Assembly (NCBI GenBank): GCA_014898415.1
Contig: RCTD01000021.1
Location: 744,001-808,000 of the forward strand
Direction of reading: 5' to 3'
Source of the DNA: Stromatinia cepivora
Taxonomy: Eukaryota > Ascomycota > Leotiomycetes > Helotiales > Sclerotiniaceae
DNA: 64,000 nucleotides
Shown one piece after another: positions 38,461 to 50,759 of this stretch. Positions within the stretch are counted from its first letter, which is position 1, and every line of letters begins with the position of its first letter. A program made the translations under genes and the position numbers. The notes beneath the pieces are model-generated. The model saw only the letters and a program-made list of their open reading frames with translations, was not told the origin of the DNA and ran no database searches.

Positions 38461-39309
38461 ATAAAACCAGGAGTTTGCTAGATTTTATATAATATTATTT
38501 TGATAATCTATAATGGGATAATTGAAGATTTGATATTATTAGTTTTAATCTAATCAAAAGCTAATATTGCTTTTCGATTTTATAATAGTATAAAAAGAAA
38601 TTCCTTTTTATATTTCCAAAGTACATTTTCGATGTTTAATAATATTAAATATTTTTGTATCAATCGGAAACCTTCAGATCTAATATCGAAATATAATATC
38701 AAATATTTCGAAAAGGAATTTGATAATTGATATTTAGGATGTTTTGTATATTCTAATTCTAATTAATTAAGATTACCTTTTGGGATTTTTTATCAATATA
38801 TTTTGTTTCATTCAAGGATTTTATTTTATTCTTCTTTTTCTTATATATATTATTAATTAAAACAAGAATTTCAGATTTGATATCGATTAGTTTCTTCTAA
38901 GCATTGCTTTTTGTCTTAAATTCTTCCAAATCGAAATGAATATTATTAGTAACAAAATATTTCTGAAATCCCTTTAATTTCGAATTCTCAATATTATCAA
39001 ATATATTTTCGATATCAAAATCAAGACTAATTCGAACAATATCAATATTGAACTTTATAGAATTTAAAATCGTTTTAAAATTTGAAATACTAATTAGGAG
39101 TTCTGGGAAATGGTTTTTAACGAATTCTTCAAATTTCCTTTTATTTTTGATAGTATCTAGAACTTTTGAGAAATCATCGATATAATCTTTAGGATTTGTA
39201 TTGTTTATTCTTTTCCCAATTTTTCAAAACTAGCCTTTATAATATCTGTTTTATATTTTGATTCAATTGTTTAATAATTGATTCTATTAATATTATTGTT
39301 ATCAATAAT

Positions 39310-39870
39310 CTATATAATTTGTTTATCTTTTTTGTATTCAAAATCAATCTTTTCTATAAATAGATATAATATTTCCAATAGTAATAGATCTTTGGTATTA
39401 TTCAAAATAAAGATATTGATGATATTTTTAATTCTTTCAAAATTGATTTCTATATCTTTAATTAATCTATATAAAATAATGATATTTCTATTAGGGATGA
39501 TTATTGTTGTTTTATATTTGTATATTGTAAATCCCAATTCTTTTATAATTTCTAGATTTATTATCTTAATTATTGATCCCGAATCGATAATATTGTTAAT
39601 TTTGATATTCTTATTTATAAAGGTTATAATGATAATAGATATATTATATATTTCTTTTGATTGATAATTAAAGAAGGTATTTAAATGATTAATAATTGTT
39701 AAAATTATTGTAGTTTTTTCGATAGGAATTTCTGAATTTCTGAAAAGCTTTTTTTGTTTTTCGATATCTACAATTAATGTTTTTTTGAAAATTTGTTTAA
39801 AAAGATTTAGTATATATATAAGGGCAATCCCAATTGTTATTAGGATTTCGATTTTGCAAATCTGTTTCAA
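39310..39870 (-). pseudogene. Gypsy aspartic protease with upstream gag end (Gyp-292 #2)
   Basis: This is the longest uninterrupted frame of the gypsy elements, 186 codons. The retropepsin active site is visible as NNIIDSGSIIKIINLEI, followed by ELGFTIYK, the flap region NRNIIILY, and DLLLLEILYL near the end. Gag-like basic sequence precedes it (LFKQIFKKTL). The catalytic DSG is intact. The frame is one piece of the polyprotein, and the first residue is not a real start. The long plus-strand frame opposite (39,278-39,664) is its shadow. Confidence 0.9.
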
Positions 39871-39999
39871 GATTTCTATTAGAGATTCTGTAATATAAAT
39901 AATAATTAATATTTATTTTTTTATTTTTAAGGATCTAATATGAAAATTGGATATTCTATTTTTTTTGTATTATACTATTTTCATTGGGTTCAGGAAAGT

Positions 40000-42552
40000 C
40001 CTCCCCTCTTTGAGATTCTTTTGCTTTGTTTTCTTTGCTTTTATCAATATTCATGGTTTCATTTTTATTAGAGAATTCTTTTTTTAACTTTTCTCTTTCA
40101 ATTTGATTTATTATTTTAAACAATACTTTTCAAGAAATGTTTAACGATTTTTGGGATTTATTAATTCTGCTTTATTCTATTGATTTGGACTTTTTAGATA
40201 ATCGATTTTGTAACTTTAAAGTTTCTTTAAACTGAATAATTATATTAATATTGATAATTTCTCCTTTTCGATAATTAACATTATTTACAAATATACCCCT
40301 TACGATTTTGATATTAGAAACTTTAAAATTCAATGAACTATTTTCAACATTAAATTTCTCTAATCACTTTTCTTGTTAACCAAATTTATAAGTTTTTGTG
40401 TATATTTCAATCTGATAGTTTTCTAAGAAATTCTTTTATTTGAAGATTAAAGAAAAATTGGGATATCCTTTGAAATCAAATATAAAAACTCTATATTCAT
40501 TATAATAATATAATTCAGTATTAATATCATCGATCTTTTTAAAACAATTTTGTTTTATAATATAATCATTATTATAAGGAAATCTTCCAAAACAATAATA
40601 ATAAAAATAATCCTTCTTGTAAACTCTATTCATATCAAAAAGAATCCTCTTTTGTTTATTCTGAATAGAATAATTATTATATTTCGTATTATTTTCTTAA
40701 TAAATAATTTGATATTACAATAACAAAAAGGATAACTTCGAATCCCTTATACCTTTGATTCTTATCTTTAAATGATTCATATTAAACTTATCCAAAAGGT
40801 CAATGATTTTATCTATAATATTCTCTATCTTCTATCCTTAAAAATAAGATTTTATATTAGTATTGAAAACAAATAGGATTTTCATATATTCATATATAAC
40901 CTAGAAAACAATAACCTGATAAGACTTAGATCTTTCGTAAATTCGGATAATAAAATCCTCAGAAAAGTATTATTTATAGATTTCGTTTATTATTCTCTTG
41001 AAGTTTATAGAAACAGAATTATCGAAATCAATTTTAAATTATCTAACAATCTTCTTTTCCATTTGAGTATACAGGCTATATAAGAACATCCTTCTAATTT
41101 CGAATTCGATGATCATATGATTATTAATGAATTGAATAACCGAAAATATAAACTTGATAATATAATCCTTCATCATTATTGGATTTGTATTATAATCCCT
41201 TTCATTCTTATTGTATTAATTATCAACAAATTGATCAAAAAAGTCTCAGATACCTATCATTTGTTAGATATCGTAATCACAAAAATATCAGAATAATATT
41301 AATCTTAATCCTCCTTTTCAATTATATTTAATAAGATTGTATTCTAGTATAAATTTGATTTGGATAATAATAGTATAATTACAATACCAAAAAAATCGAA
41401 TTTATATTTTCTCATTGGATATACTATAATCAATTTGCAAGGCATCCCAAATTGTAAAGAAATTAAATATATCGATTTCATTGAAAATAAAGGCAACAAT
41501 ATTCCTAATATATAATATAATAAAGAATATATATATATAATCTTTAATATAAATAGTAAATAGAATTTTTGATAGATTTTGTTATTATTGATTTATTTCT
41601 TTTTCTTTTTTGGTTTTCTTTGTTTTTTCTTCTTTTTTAATAAGATTTCTATTACCATTAATAAAGAATTCTTTAATAAATTCAAAAGAATCGATAATTA
41701 AAACAACAATACTATCCTTTAATCCTTGAAAAGTATTTTACAGGAAATTCAATCTTATAAACAAATCAAAATTATCTATTATATTATTATAATTTAATTG
41801 AAAAGTATCCGATTCATTAGAATCTAATTCAATATTTGGTTTTTGATAGTTTTCAATATTCATAATTTTCCTTTAATAAGTTTTTAAAAGGAAAAAAAAG
41901 GTATATATAATCCTTCCCAAAATTTTCCTTCTTCCAAAAGAATATATAAATCTCAAACCCCTCAATTAAAAGTTTTTTAAAATATATCTTAAATTTTTGA
42001 TTATTGATATCAAAAATAATAATTTAATATATTATACCCAATCCTTTCTATTACTCTAATATACACTTAAATATTCAAATAACTCTAAAGATATATAAGA
42101 TATTCAAGATCCTTCAATATAATTAATCACATTCAATCAAAATCGTCCTTAGAATTAAAGTTTTTTTGTTTACAAAGATAAATGATTTATTTACAAATAA
42201 AAATTCCATTATATTTAGAATTCTAATATACTCTTAATATTATTAATTATATCCCCAAATAAAATCTTTATTAATATATTCCTTTCAAAATGAAGAATAG
42301 AATAATAATTCTATTGAAAAATAATTCGTTTTCGATATAATAAATGAATACAAATAAAAAAACTTCAATAATCAAAACTTCTTCATTCAAAATTTAATAA
42401 TCCTACATTTTTGAAAGAGTTATCCTTTTAAAATCAATTCCATCCCTCCATCTACAAACTACTAATTTTACTTTCTTTTCAATTATAATTTCCTTATAGA
42501 TATATTTATACAATATAAACCATACAATTCAAATCCCTACATAAATTATCAT
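40000..42552 (-). pseudogene. Gag region and leader of Gyp-292 #2, decayed
   Basis: Collinear with 6,700-9,281 of copy 1. A 65-codon minus frame (40,633-40,436) has YYYCFGRFPYNN followed by Cys, which could be a zinc-knuckle remnant whose Cys and His became Tyr; the spacing is not standard. A Lys-rich stretch lies opposite the T-rich tract at 41,600-41,640. The last part before the LTR is probably leader. Confidence 0.45.
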
Positions 42553-42844
42553 TGTAAAAGAAATAAATCGAAATATATATATCTTAATAATACATTACAA
42601 AGGGAAATAGGAATTGAAATTAATCAGATTATATTATAGAAATTTCAAAGAGTAAAACTAATAGGTTTAGATAATGATTAGGATTATACACAAATGGAAT
42701 ACAAAAAGATTAATGGAAAAACGATTGATTTCTTTCAAAGAAAGGGGAGCAGAGCCCTCTCTTATATCTAACTACAAAGAGTTATATAACCATATGACTA
42801 TGAACTAGCTATGTGTTAGGCCTTGATATCCCAACTTTCTCACA
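42553..42844 (-). repeat. 5' LTR of Gyp-292 #2
   Basis: It is 292 bp. In element orientation it starts TGTGAGAAAGTTGGGATATC. TSD ATAT lies outside at 42,845-42,848. Confidence 0.93.
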
Positions 42845-44994
42845 ATATATATTGAAATAATCAATTAAAGTATTCTGTAAAGGAAATCTAATCATTACAA
42901 AAATTATTATATTCTATATATTCATTTGATCGATTTATAAAGAATTCATGGATTTATAATTTCGAATAAATACTTAAAAAAATTTGTTTATAAGAATTGA
43001 AATATTCAGGGGTTAAATCAATCCATTTGAATTTCAATTATACAATTATTATTCAAAATTATTTTTCTTTTAGAAATTATTTAGTTTTTGTATCTTAAAG
43101 CAATTAATATATATATAAAGATAATTATATATATAATAATATTATTAAAAGAACAATTCTAATATTGAATCCTATATAGGAATTATTATATCTCAAAGAA
43201 TAAACTTAATAGAATTATTTTATTTAAACAACTTTTATTTTATATTCTAATTTGATTAACAAAAAATGAATAATATAAAAAAATATTCTTAATTTATAAT
43301 AATTTATAATATAATTATCATTAGAATTAAAGCAAAATTATTATTACCTTTTATTTAATCTATAATCAATAGATTATAGATAATACTATTTCCTCGAATT
43401 TATATATTTACAATTCCGAAATTACTTTGTTTTTATTATCAATTAGAAAATCATCAAATAGAATATTGATTTAAATAAAATTACGATTTTAAGATTGATA
43501 ATCTTAAAATTAGGAAAATCTGATATAAAATCGATTTTGAATTAGAATTTATAAAATTGATCCCCCTTCAATAAATATTTATATATAAATATAATAATCA
43601 AGATTTAATTATTCATTATTATTTATATTTAATAATACAAAAAGATCTTTAAATTAAAAATATTATTGAAATTATTTATATTATTATATTGATAAATTAA
43701 TTATTTCGAATTATAATAATAATTATCATTAAATACAATCTCGAAACCAAATAATATAATATAATCAATACTTTTGTTAATATTTTATACAATCCTTTAA
43801 ATACTTTAATTATATATTATTTATTTAATAAATACAAAATCCTAAACAAAGATATTATAATCAATTGAATTCTATATAATCTATAAGATTTTTTAGTTAT
43901 ATAATTTAGAGATTTCATTTGAATATTCGAAAAGTTAGAATTGATACAATACAAAGAGAAATTATATTTATATATTAATCCAAAGTATATTATTATAATT
44001 CTTTTCTTTATAAATAATATTCAAATCATTTATTATAAGAAAAACGAATTAATTATTACAAAGATTACTAAAGAAATCAAAACTATATATAAACTACAAG
44101 ATCTAAAAAATATTAAATAATTTCTAAATATATATATACTCTATAATCGATTTAAGAAAAAGTTGTAATTAACCTATAATATATATATTAAAAAGATTAC
44201 TAAAAAATTTCAAAACAACAAATAGAACAATAAGTATTCTACTCCTAATAATAGTATTTCAGAAAAATCAGGGTTAAACTTCTATATATATTATAAAAAT
44301 ATATTAAGAAAAAACAGAATCAATATTATATACTACAATTATTATAAAAATAAATATATCATTCATTACTTTATAATTGAATTATTATTTAATTAACTTA
44401 TCGAACAATTATATAAAAATTATCAATCATTATTTACAATATTTATGAAATATAAAATATCTCATAATTCAATATAGTAATGATCAAATATCATAACTTT
44501 TTGTTTTCTTAAATATTTCTTTTATAAATAATCCAGATATTTGTTGATTATTTTAAGAATATATTATATCTCTTTTCGATAATTTAATTATATAGAAAAC
44601 TTCTAAATAAGATATTATAATTATTTTGATTATCAAAGCAAAGCTTCTCGAAATCGAATATATATTAAAAGAAATCATAGCAATCTTATATTTCTTAAAA
44701 GAGATTGATTTAATAATAAAAGAATCTGTAATAATCTTTTGCAATAATTAATAAGCGATTAGATTGATGATTGATAAAAACAAACAAATCATTATAAAAC
44801 TATATTATATCGATATCCAAAATATATAATTATATCAAAAATATTCAAAAAGGAACTTTTATATAATTTATTTATTAATTATCAATATAATTGTTAATAG
44901 ATTCATCAAGAATTTTACAAAACAAAAGTTCGAATATTTCCGATCTCTTTTCAATTTATAAAATATAAATAACAAAATCATAAAACTTGAATAA
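42845..44994 (+). pseudogene. Copia RT and RNase H of Z1
   Basis: Collinear with 52,320-54,469 of Z2. The 3' part (about 44,750-44,990, plus strand) encodes the copia RNase H end: a KLYYIDIQN block, then KRNFYII, a decayed ADG..TK block and KFEYFR. RT upstream is full of stops, and I could not place a YxDD box. The minus frame 44,744-44,553 is a shadow. Confidence 0.75.
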
Positions 44995-45164
44995 TGTTAC
45001 GTATACATATAACATGATTGATTCGAGCCCTAGTCGGAATATAGTATTCCTTGAATAGATTAAATGAACTCTTGATCTGTATATATATAATTATATAATT
45101 CTACCTTTCGATCTATAATTTTTAATTCTAAAAAATATTCAAATTATTTGATTATTGTATTACA
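44995..45164 (+). repeat. 5' LTR of the short element
   Basis: It is 170 bp, starts TGTTACGTATACATATAAC and ends GTATTACA. It shares the block GATTCGAGCCCTAGTCGGAAT with the 3' copy, where RIP-type changes occur. Confidence 0.92.
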
Positions 45165-46139
45165 TTATTAAAAACTCCTCAAGATAAGAAATCGAATAAT
45201 ATATATATATATTTAAGTTTATATATATTCCACAAGTTCTAAATATATATTCATATTCTTATCTATATATATATATTTATAATACAATTTGTGAAATTGT
45301 TTTTCTTTTATTAAAACCTTTTTTGAAAGAACCCTTTATAACCTTTTGAAAATATTTATATTTGAATAACATTTCCCTCGATTTTATTTTACTTCTTAAC
45401 AATAGAATCAATTAATTCTGCAATCGATGAATTATAAATCGAAATGATACAATAATACAAAAAGATTATTTTCCTATACTTTTTATTCTTAATTCGATCA
45501 AACCTCATTCTAAAACTTTGTCTTCCCGATCCAGAAAAGTTCAATAGAAATATACAAAAATTCAATATCTAACTTTTTTCAATCAAAACCAAACTTCAAA
45601 TAGATAATATTGTAATCGATAATTCCACTATTCAATTTTATTATATTTATTTTAACCTTGAATCTCAAATTTAAACTATAATATTACCACAACTTTTGTT
45701 CATCAATTAAGCTATTTCTTTTAATTATAATACAATCCTTAATCAACTCTTTAGAATTTACAATAACCCTAATAAAATTTAAAAAGCTAAAGATCGTTTT
45801 TATATTTTGAAATAAAACATTAATTCATTATATATCTATATTGCAAAATTCAAAAGGATTTTATACAAAGCTTGTAATCAAAATTGGCTCGATTTGAATA
45901 AGATATCGATCTTCTATAATAAGCTCAATTCAACTTTATATAATCAATTTACTCAATAATTCAGTTTATTTTATTCCTATCCTAAATTTATACAAGTTAT
46001 ATAACAATTAATTGTTTGTTCAATTAATGATTTTATTCTTAATAGAGTTATTAACTCTATTCTCTATATATTGCAATACCTTAATTCTCATTCTCAAAAT
46101 CGTTCCAATTTAATAAATATATCTAATATCAATTATACC

Positions 46140-46555
46140 CTAAATATATTCAATTCCGATTTCATTTTAGTGTTATCACCAAAAGCATCCCCTCAATTTC
46201 GACGATTGAGAGCTTCTGAATTCATTTTATAAAAGCAAATTTGCTTTCATAAAGAGAACAAATACATACAATGTAGATCCTTATACCATTAAATTCGTAT
46301 TTGCTATTTAGATCTATATAATAGAATATATAATTCATTTAATCCAATTAATCGTTCTATGCTAATTATTTTAAACAATAATGATATAGATTCAGAATAG
46401 AATAAAGAAAGAATGGAAAAGGAATTGAAAACTTTAATACATTTGGAAAACATAATCGACAAACATACTTTTTCTAATCGAATAAAGGAAGCGATAGACA
46501 CTATTGAATTTATACATTTGACCAAATTGACAAATAAAATTAACGATTTATAGTT
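46140..46555 (+). pseudogene. Gag-like frame of the short LTR element
   Basis: The plus-strand frame ending at the TAG of 46,553-46,555 is open except for three stops, all of CAR-to-TAR type. It reads SPKASPQFRRLRASEFIL, then a Cys/His-containing stretch (KQICFHKENKYIQC), then MEKELKTLIHLENIIDK and KEAIDTIEFIHLTKL at the end. The composition (basic middle, helical acidic end) fits a gag-like protein, but I recognise no family. The minus frame 46,525-46,304 is its shadow. The upstream part (45,400-46,140) is more decayed. Confidence 0.55.
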
Positions 46556-46628
46556 ATAATTGTTTTCGGATTCTTTTATATTATTCGTTTAAAACATTCG
46601 AAACGAACTTTCATATAGAAAAGGGTAA

Positions 46629-46798
46629 TATTATATATATATATAATATGATCGATTCGAATCCTAATCGGAATATAGCATTCCCCGAATAAACTAAGTG
46701 AGCTCTTGACCTATATATATATAATCATATAGTTCTACCTTTCTATCTGTAGCTTTTAATTCTAAAAGATACTCAAGTTATTCGGCCGTTGTGTCACA
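46629..46798 (+). repeat. 3' LTR of the short element
   Basis: It is 170 bp and ends GTTGTGTCACA, followed by TSD AATAA. The first 20 bases have turned into a TA run. Confidence 0.92.
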
Positions 46799-48395
46799 AA
46801 TAACAATAATCTAGAATTTGTAATTCTTCCCTTTGATATAAATAAAATAAATTCTATTTGATATCCCAAACCATTATATTTTTCCATAATACATTCCAAT
46901 TCGTATATTCTATATCCATTAGGAAACAAAGAATAATCAAGACCAATCATTCCTTTACTCTTCATTTTCCTATTTTTAAAAAAAGGACAAACTTTTTTCT
47001 AAATTTAATAACTTGAAGTTCAAATAAAGGAACCTTAAAATTATTTATAATAATCAATAAACAAAGAATAATTGAAATAATCAAAACTATTAATATCATT
47101 AATATTATAAAAACTAAAGAATTATTCCTTCTTTTCTTTTTCTTTGGATATATTATTCATTCCTTTTTTCTCTTCTTTTTCATTACTCTTTCTTTCTTAT
47201 CTTCATTATTGCTCTCCGAAATTACAATATACTTCTTCCACTCAGTCTTTCAAGGATTCCAATAAATAATACAACAAAAAGTAAAAGAACAATAATGTAA
47301 AAATGAAAGAACAATTTCTCTTTTTTCCTCGATCTTTAATATCATCTTCATCACAATCCTGTATCCCTGCTTAAACTATACAATCAATGATCAATATATT
47401 ATGAAAATAAAAGGAGATGAATGAAAAATTTACTTTCGAATTTTGCTGATAAACAATAATATAATAATTTGTTAAAAAATAAAAGAAAACTGGCAAAAAA
47501 AATATATAAATGAATACTACAATTCTAATATCAATAATTATTCGGTTTGGAAAAATCAATAAAGTATTCATTATAAAAATTATATCTCCTAATAATCAAT
47601 AACTTTATATATCGAATATATAAATAATAATTTTTTTCCCTATAATTTTCTTTATCTCTTATTTTGACTAAAAAACCAATAATTTTCAACAACTTTTTTT
47701 CTCTCTTTTCTTTATCTAACTTATTATCCGAAAAATCTAGTATCGAAAAATCAAACAAATCATTATTATTAAATAAAGAAAACTTTTCTTTTTTCTTTTC
47801 TTTTTTCTTTTCTTTATCGAATAATTTTTGCTTTGATAATTATAAATATAAAATTAATAAAATCTTTCAATTATATAATAAAATTCAAGAACAAAATCTA
47901 CCTTCAAATTATTATTTAGATTTATAATAAACAATTGATTATAATAAATAATAATTCCTTCAATCAAAAGAAACGATTTCTGAAATAAATAATTATATAT
48001 CATTCTAAAAATAGATTTAGTTAAATTATACTTCCAAAGATCGATATTTTGATTCGATATTTACACTGAATTCATTAACTTTCTTTATTCGATTTATTGA
48101 TCCTTCAAAAGAATATTGAAATCTTTTTTCGTATTTGATTCTTTCAAAGTTTTCTTCTCAACTATCATTTACCTAATACAATTAAGATTTACTTATTTAA
48201 TCTTTTTAGACCCCGAAATTTTAGATATAATAATAATCAATAAAAACTTGATTAAAACAAAAACAAAAATACAAAAAAGGAATCTATATATTTTTAAAAA
48301 TTCATTCATTTTATTTTGCTATTATAATCAATATATTATAATCTAACAATTACAAATATTCTCAATTGCTATACTACAGAATCGATCATTCTTCT
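46799..48395 (-). pseudogene. Unknown, mostly antisense open stretch between RNase H and 3' LTR of Z1
   Basis: Downstream of copia pol, Z1 has 1.6 kb that Z2 shares at 54,470-56,085. On the minus strand, open pieces follow each other: 48,060-47,839 (includes YNYLFQKSFLLIEG), 47,758-47,531 (LDKEKREKKLLKIIGF), 47,571-47,371, a Lys-rich piece followed by a hydrophobic, membrane-like segment (LVFIILMILIVLIISIIL, 47,140-47,040), and 46,965-46,799 (MIGLDYSLFPNGYRIYEL). The frames shift at purine-rich tracts. Plus-strand frames of similar length also exist, so the coding strand is not certain. I recognise no family. Its last bases CTTCT are the Z2 target. Confidence 0.4.
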
Positions 48396-48704
48396 TGTTA
48401 CGGAAAGCCCTGTGATCCCCTGTATCTTATGAAGGATCAAAGCATATACTTTCCAATCGGAATAAAGGATCTTCTAGCCCTTATTAATTTATCAATTGAT
48501 AAAATGATCCTGATATACTAATAAACAAAGATCTAGCCTAATTAAAGTATATATCGGCTAAATAATCATTCATTTGTTCTATATATATAGCTTTTGATTC
48601 ATATAATTAAGGGTAAATTATTCAATTCTTTTATTCTACCAATCACATATATCATCTATTCCCCAATCCTTGAAAATGCTTTATAATTATATTATCCCAT
48701 AATA
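48396..48704 (+). repeat. 5' LTR of Z2 (309 bp)
   Basis: It runs from TGTTACGGAAAGCCCTGTG to ATCCCATAATA. The interior starts ATCATAAATCC, matching Z1 at 27,546. Confidence 0.92.
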
Positions 48705-50759
48705 ATCATAAATCCAATAATTTTTAAATCTATACAACTTCCTATCTAATGATTATTAAATATTCAAGAAATCATTCTTAAAATATCATTTTTATTTTAT
48801 TTATAATTTAATATTTATATTAATTCAATTATTTTTATTCAATATAACAAAAAATCAAAACAATCTTTTTTTTACAATCCATACTCAATAATCGGAATAA
48901 TATTTACACTTGAAAAATAAGTATCAAATTCAAGGAATCTAAAATTTAATCAATCTAAAGAACGATCTGTTTATTTCTATATTAATAATATTTATTCCAA
49001 GTTTCGATTTAATAAGTAAATCTATCTATACTTAGATCGATTGGTTTTCAATCAAACTATTTATTTTACTTTCTATTATTGATCTTTAAATTAAATATAA
49101 TCAAAAGAAACAAATTCAATATTAAAAAGAATTCTTAGAATATCTTATAACAATTCAATCTAAAAAAGATACTAATAAAAATACAAAAATAAAAGATTCT
49201 GATAATAATATTTTGGGATTCATTTTTAATAAATCTATTACTTCATTTCCAATTATCTTCCAAGAAATCTCCTTCGAGCTTGTTTTTCTTTAATTGAAGT
49301 ATCGATACCGATAACAAGAATATATACAGAATCACAAAACCTTCTGTAATATTTACGAATAAATCGAATTATTAATTAATCAAATACATCTTATAAAACT
49401 ATTCATTCTTAATCAAAATATTATAATTTTTCTATTCAAAATAATCATTAATACATTCAAAAGGAAGTTTGCATTTATAATAACTACTATTAAATTCGCA
49501 ATATTATAAGAATATCGATCTATTCTAATATAAATCTTGTTCAATAAAACCGATCTTATCAAATAGTACAGAAATTGGATTATAATTTATATCAAAATTT
49601 TTGTATATAAGATTATTTAAATACAAAATGAAATTGCTATCAATACTTTTCTATAAATTGTTAGGATTAGAATACTCCCAATTTAAATAAATATTATAAT
49701 CATATAGATCGAAATAAATAATTAGTTCGGATTATTTAACCTCTCATTTAAATAATTCGGAGATATTTTTAAAGGATTAATCTTCCAGAATTCTATTTCC
49801 TTAAAAGCTAAAGGAAAAGTATATTCTATATTTATTTTTTTTAAAATAATAAAAAATTTAAAAAGAATAAAAAGAGTATCAATTTTGAAAGTAATTAGGG
49901 AATCAAAAAAATCTAGAAATATTTTTGCAAAATTGAATTTGAATAGAACAACGGAATTGATTATGGTTATACTATTTACAATTGTAAAGCTATAGAATTA
50001 GTGTTTATTAGAAGGATTAATCTATCGTTCAAAAAAGTATTCAATAAAAATGAACTACAAGTAATTAGGGATTAAACAAAATTATATTTATAAAAGCAAT
50101 TTCATTTTGATTGAATCAAAAAGAAATGGATGAAAAGTTCCATTGATTCTTTAGGATCTTCAATCAATATTGCTATTTTGAATATTCGATATAATTAATT
50201 AAGGATATATTTTATAATAATAAAAATATATTATTTATTCAATAATACCTTATTCGATAATTATAATATTATGTATATTATAAATAATATATCTTTATTG
50301 AATGATCATCGATATTGATTATCCGATCCCAATAATCTTATAAAAACAGATACTTTTAGTTTCCAAGTTCTAGGATACAAAGTTTATATTATCAAAAGGA
50401 TCATTAAGAGAAAAGATTATCTTAATAATGATCTGATTTTGAATAATATAATATTCATCTTTGACTTTTATATCAATATCGTTTTGAAGATTCGATTGAA
50501 GAAAGCTGGTTTATAATTCTTAGAATATAATTGTATTTTTTGTAAAGAAGATTATATAAATAGTATAATAGTTATTTAATATATTTGTATTGAAAATCTT
50601 ATATTTTTAGAATACAAATCATTTTCTATTTATTCGAATATTCTTTTATTTATTCTTATAAATAATTTTTCTATAATGTATTCAACAATAAATAGAAAAA
50701 TAAATAAAGTATTTTATTGTTTTCATAATCTACTTTTCCTAAAAAAAAATATGAATAAA
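48705..50759 (+). pseudogene. Leader and gag/protease region of Z2, decayed
   Basis: Collinear with 27,546-29,869 of Z1 without the solo LTR. No frame longer than 60 codons survives and no motif is secure, apart from a CIFC pair near 50,530 in the part before integrase. The gag/protease label is by position. Confidence 0.5.

Larger units (their letters stand above)
31629..42844 (-). mobile_element. Gyp-292 #2, structurally complete Ty3/gypsy element (11,216 bp)
   Basis: The 292-bp LTRs at both ends and TSD ATAT (31,625-31,628 and 42,845-42,848) mark one complete insertion. In Z2 the matching site near 52,318-52,326 is uninterrupted and has exactly the length predicted for a 4-bp duplication. 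On the minus strand the order is protease, RT, integrase, the Ty3/gypsy order. At 11.2 kb it is long for the superfamily: about 2.5 kb between integrase and the 3' LTR and about 2.5 kb of gag/leader are not explained by recognised domains. All domains are interrupted. Confidence 0.95.
44995..46798 (+). mobile_element. Short non-autonomous LTR element (1,804 bp, 170-bp LTRs)
   Basis: Two 170-bp direct repeats (44,995-45,164 and 46,629-46,798), starting TGTTAC and ending TTACA or TCACA, are flanked by TSD AATAA (44,990-44,994 and 46,799-46,803). Z2 has the empty site at 54,465-54,469. The 1.46-kb interior has no protease, RT or integrase, only one decayed gag-like frame. It must have used enzymes of another element. 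Its LTR shows no similarity to the other families here. Confidence 0.93.

Noticed and set aside
39278..39664. 128-codon plus-strand frame
   Set aside because: It lies exactly opposite the gypsy protease frame, which has DSG and DLLLLE motifs; it is a shadow.
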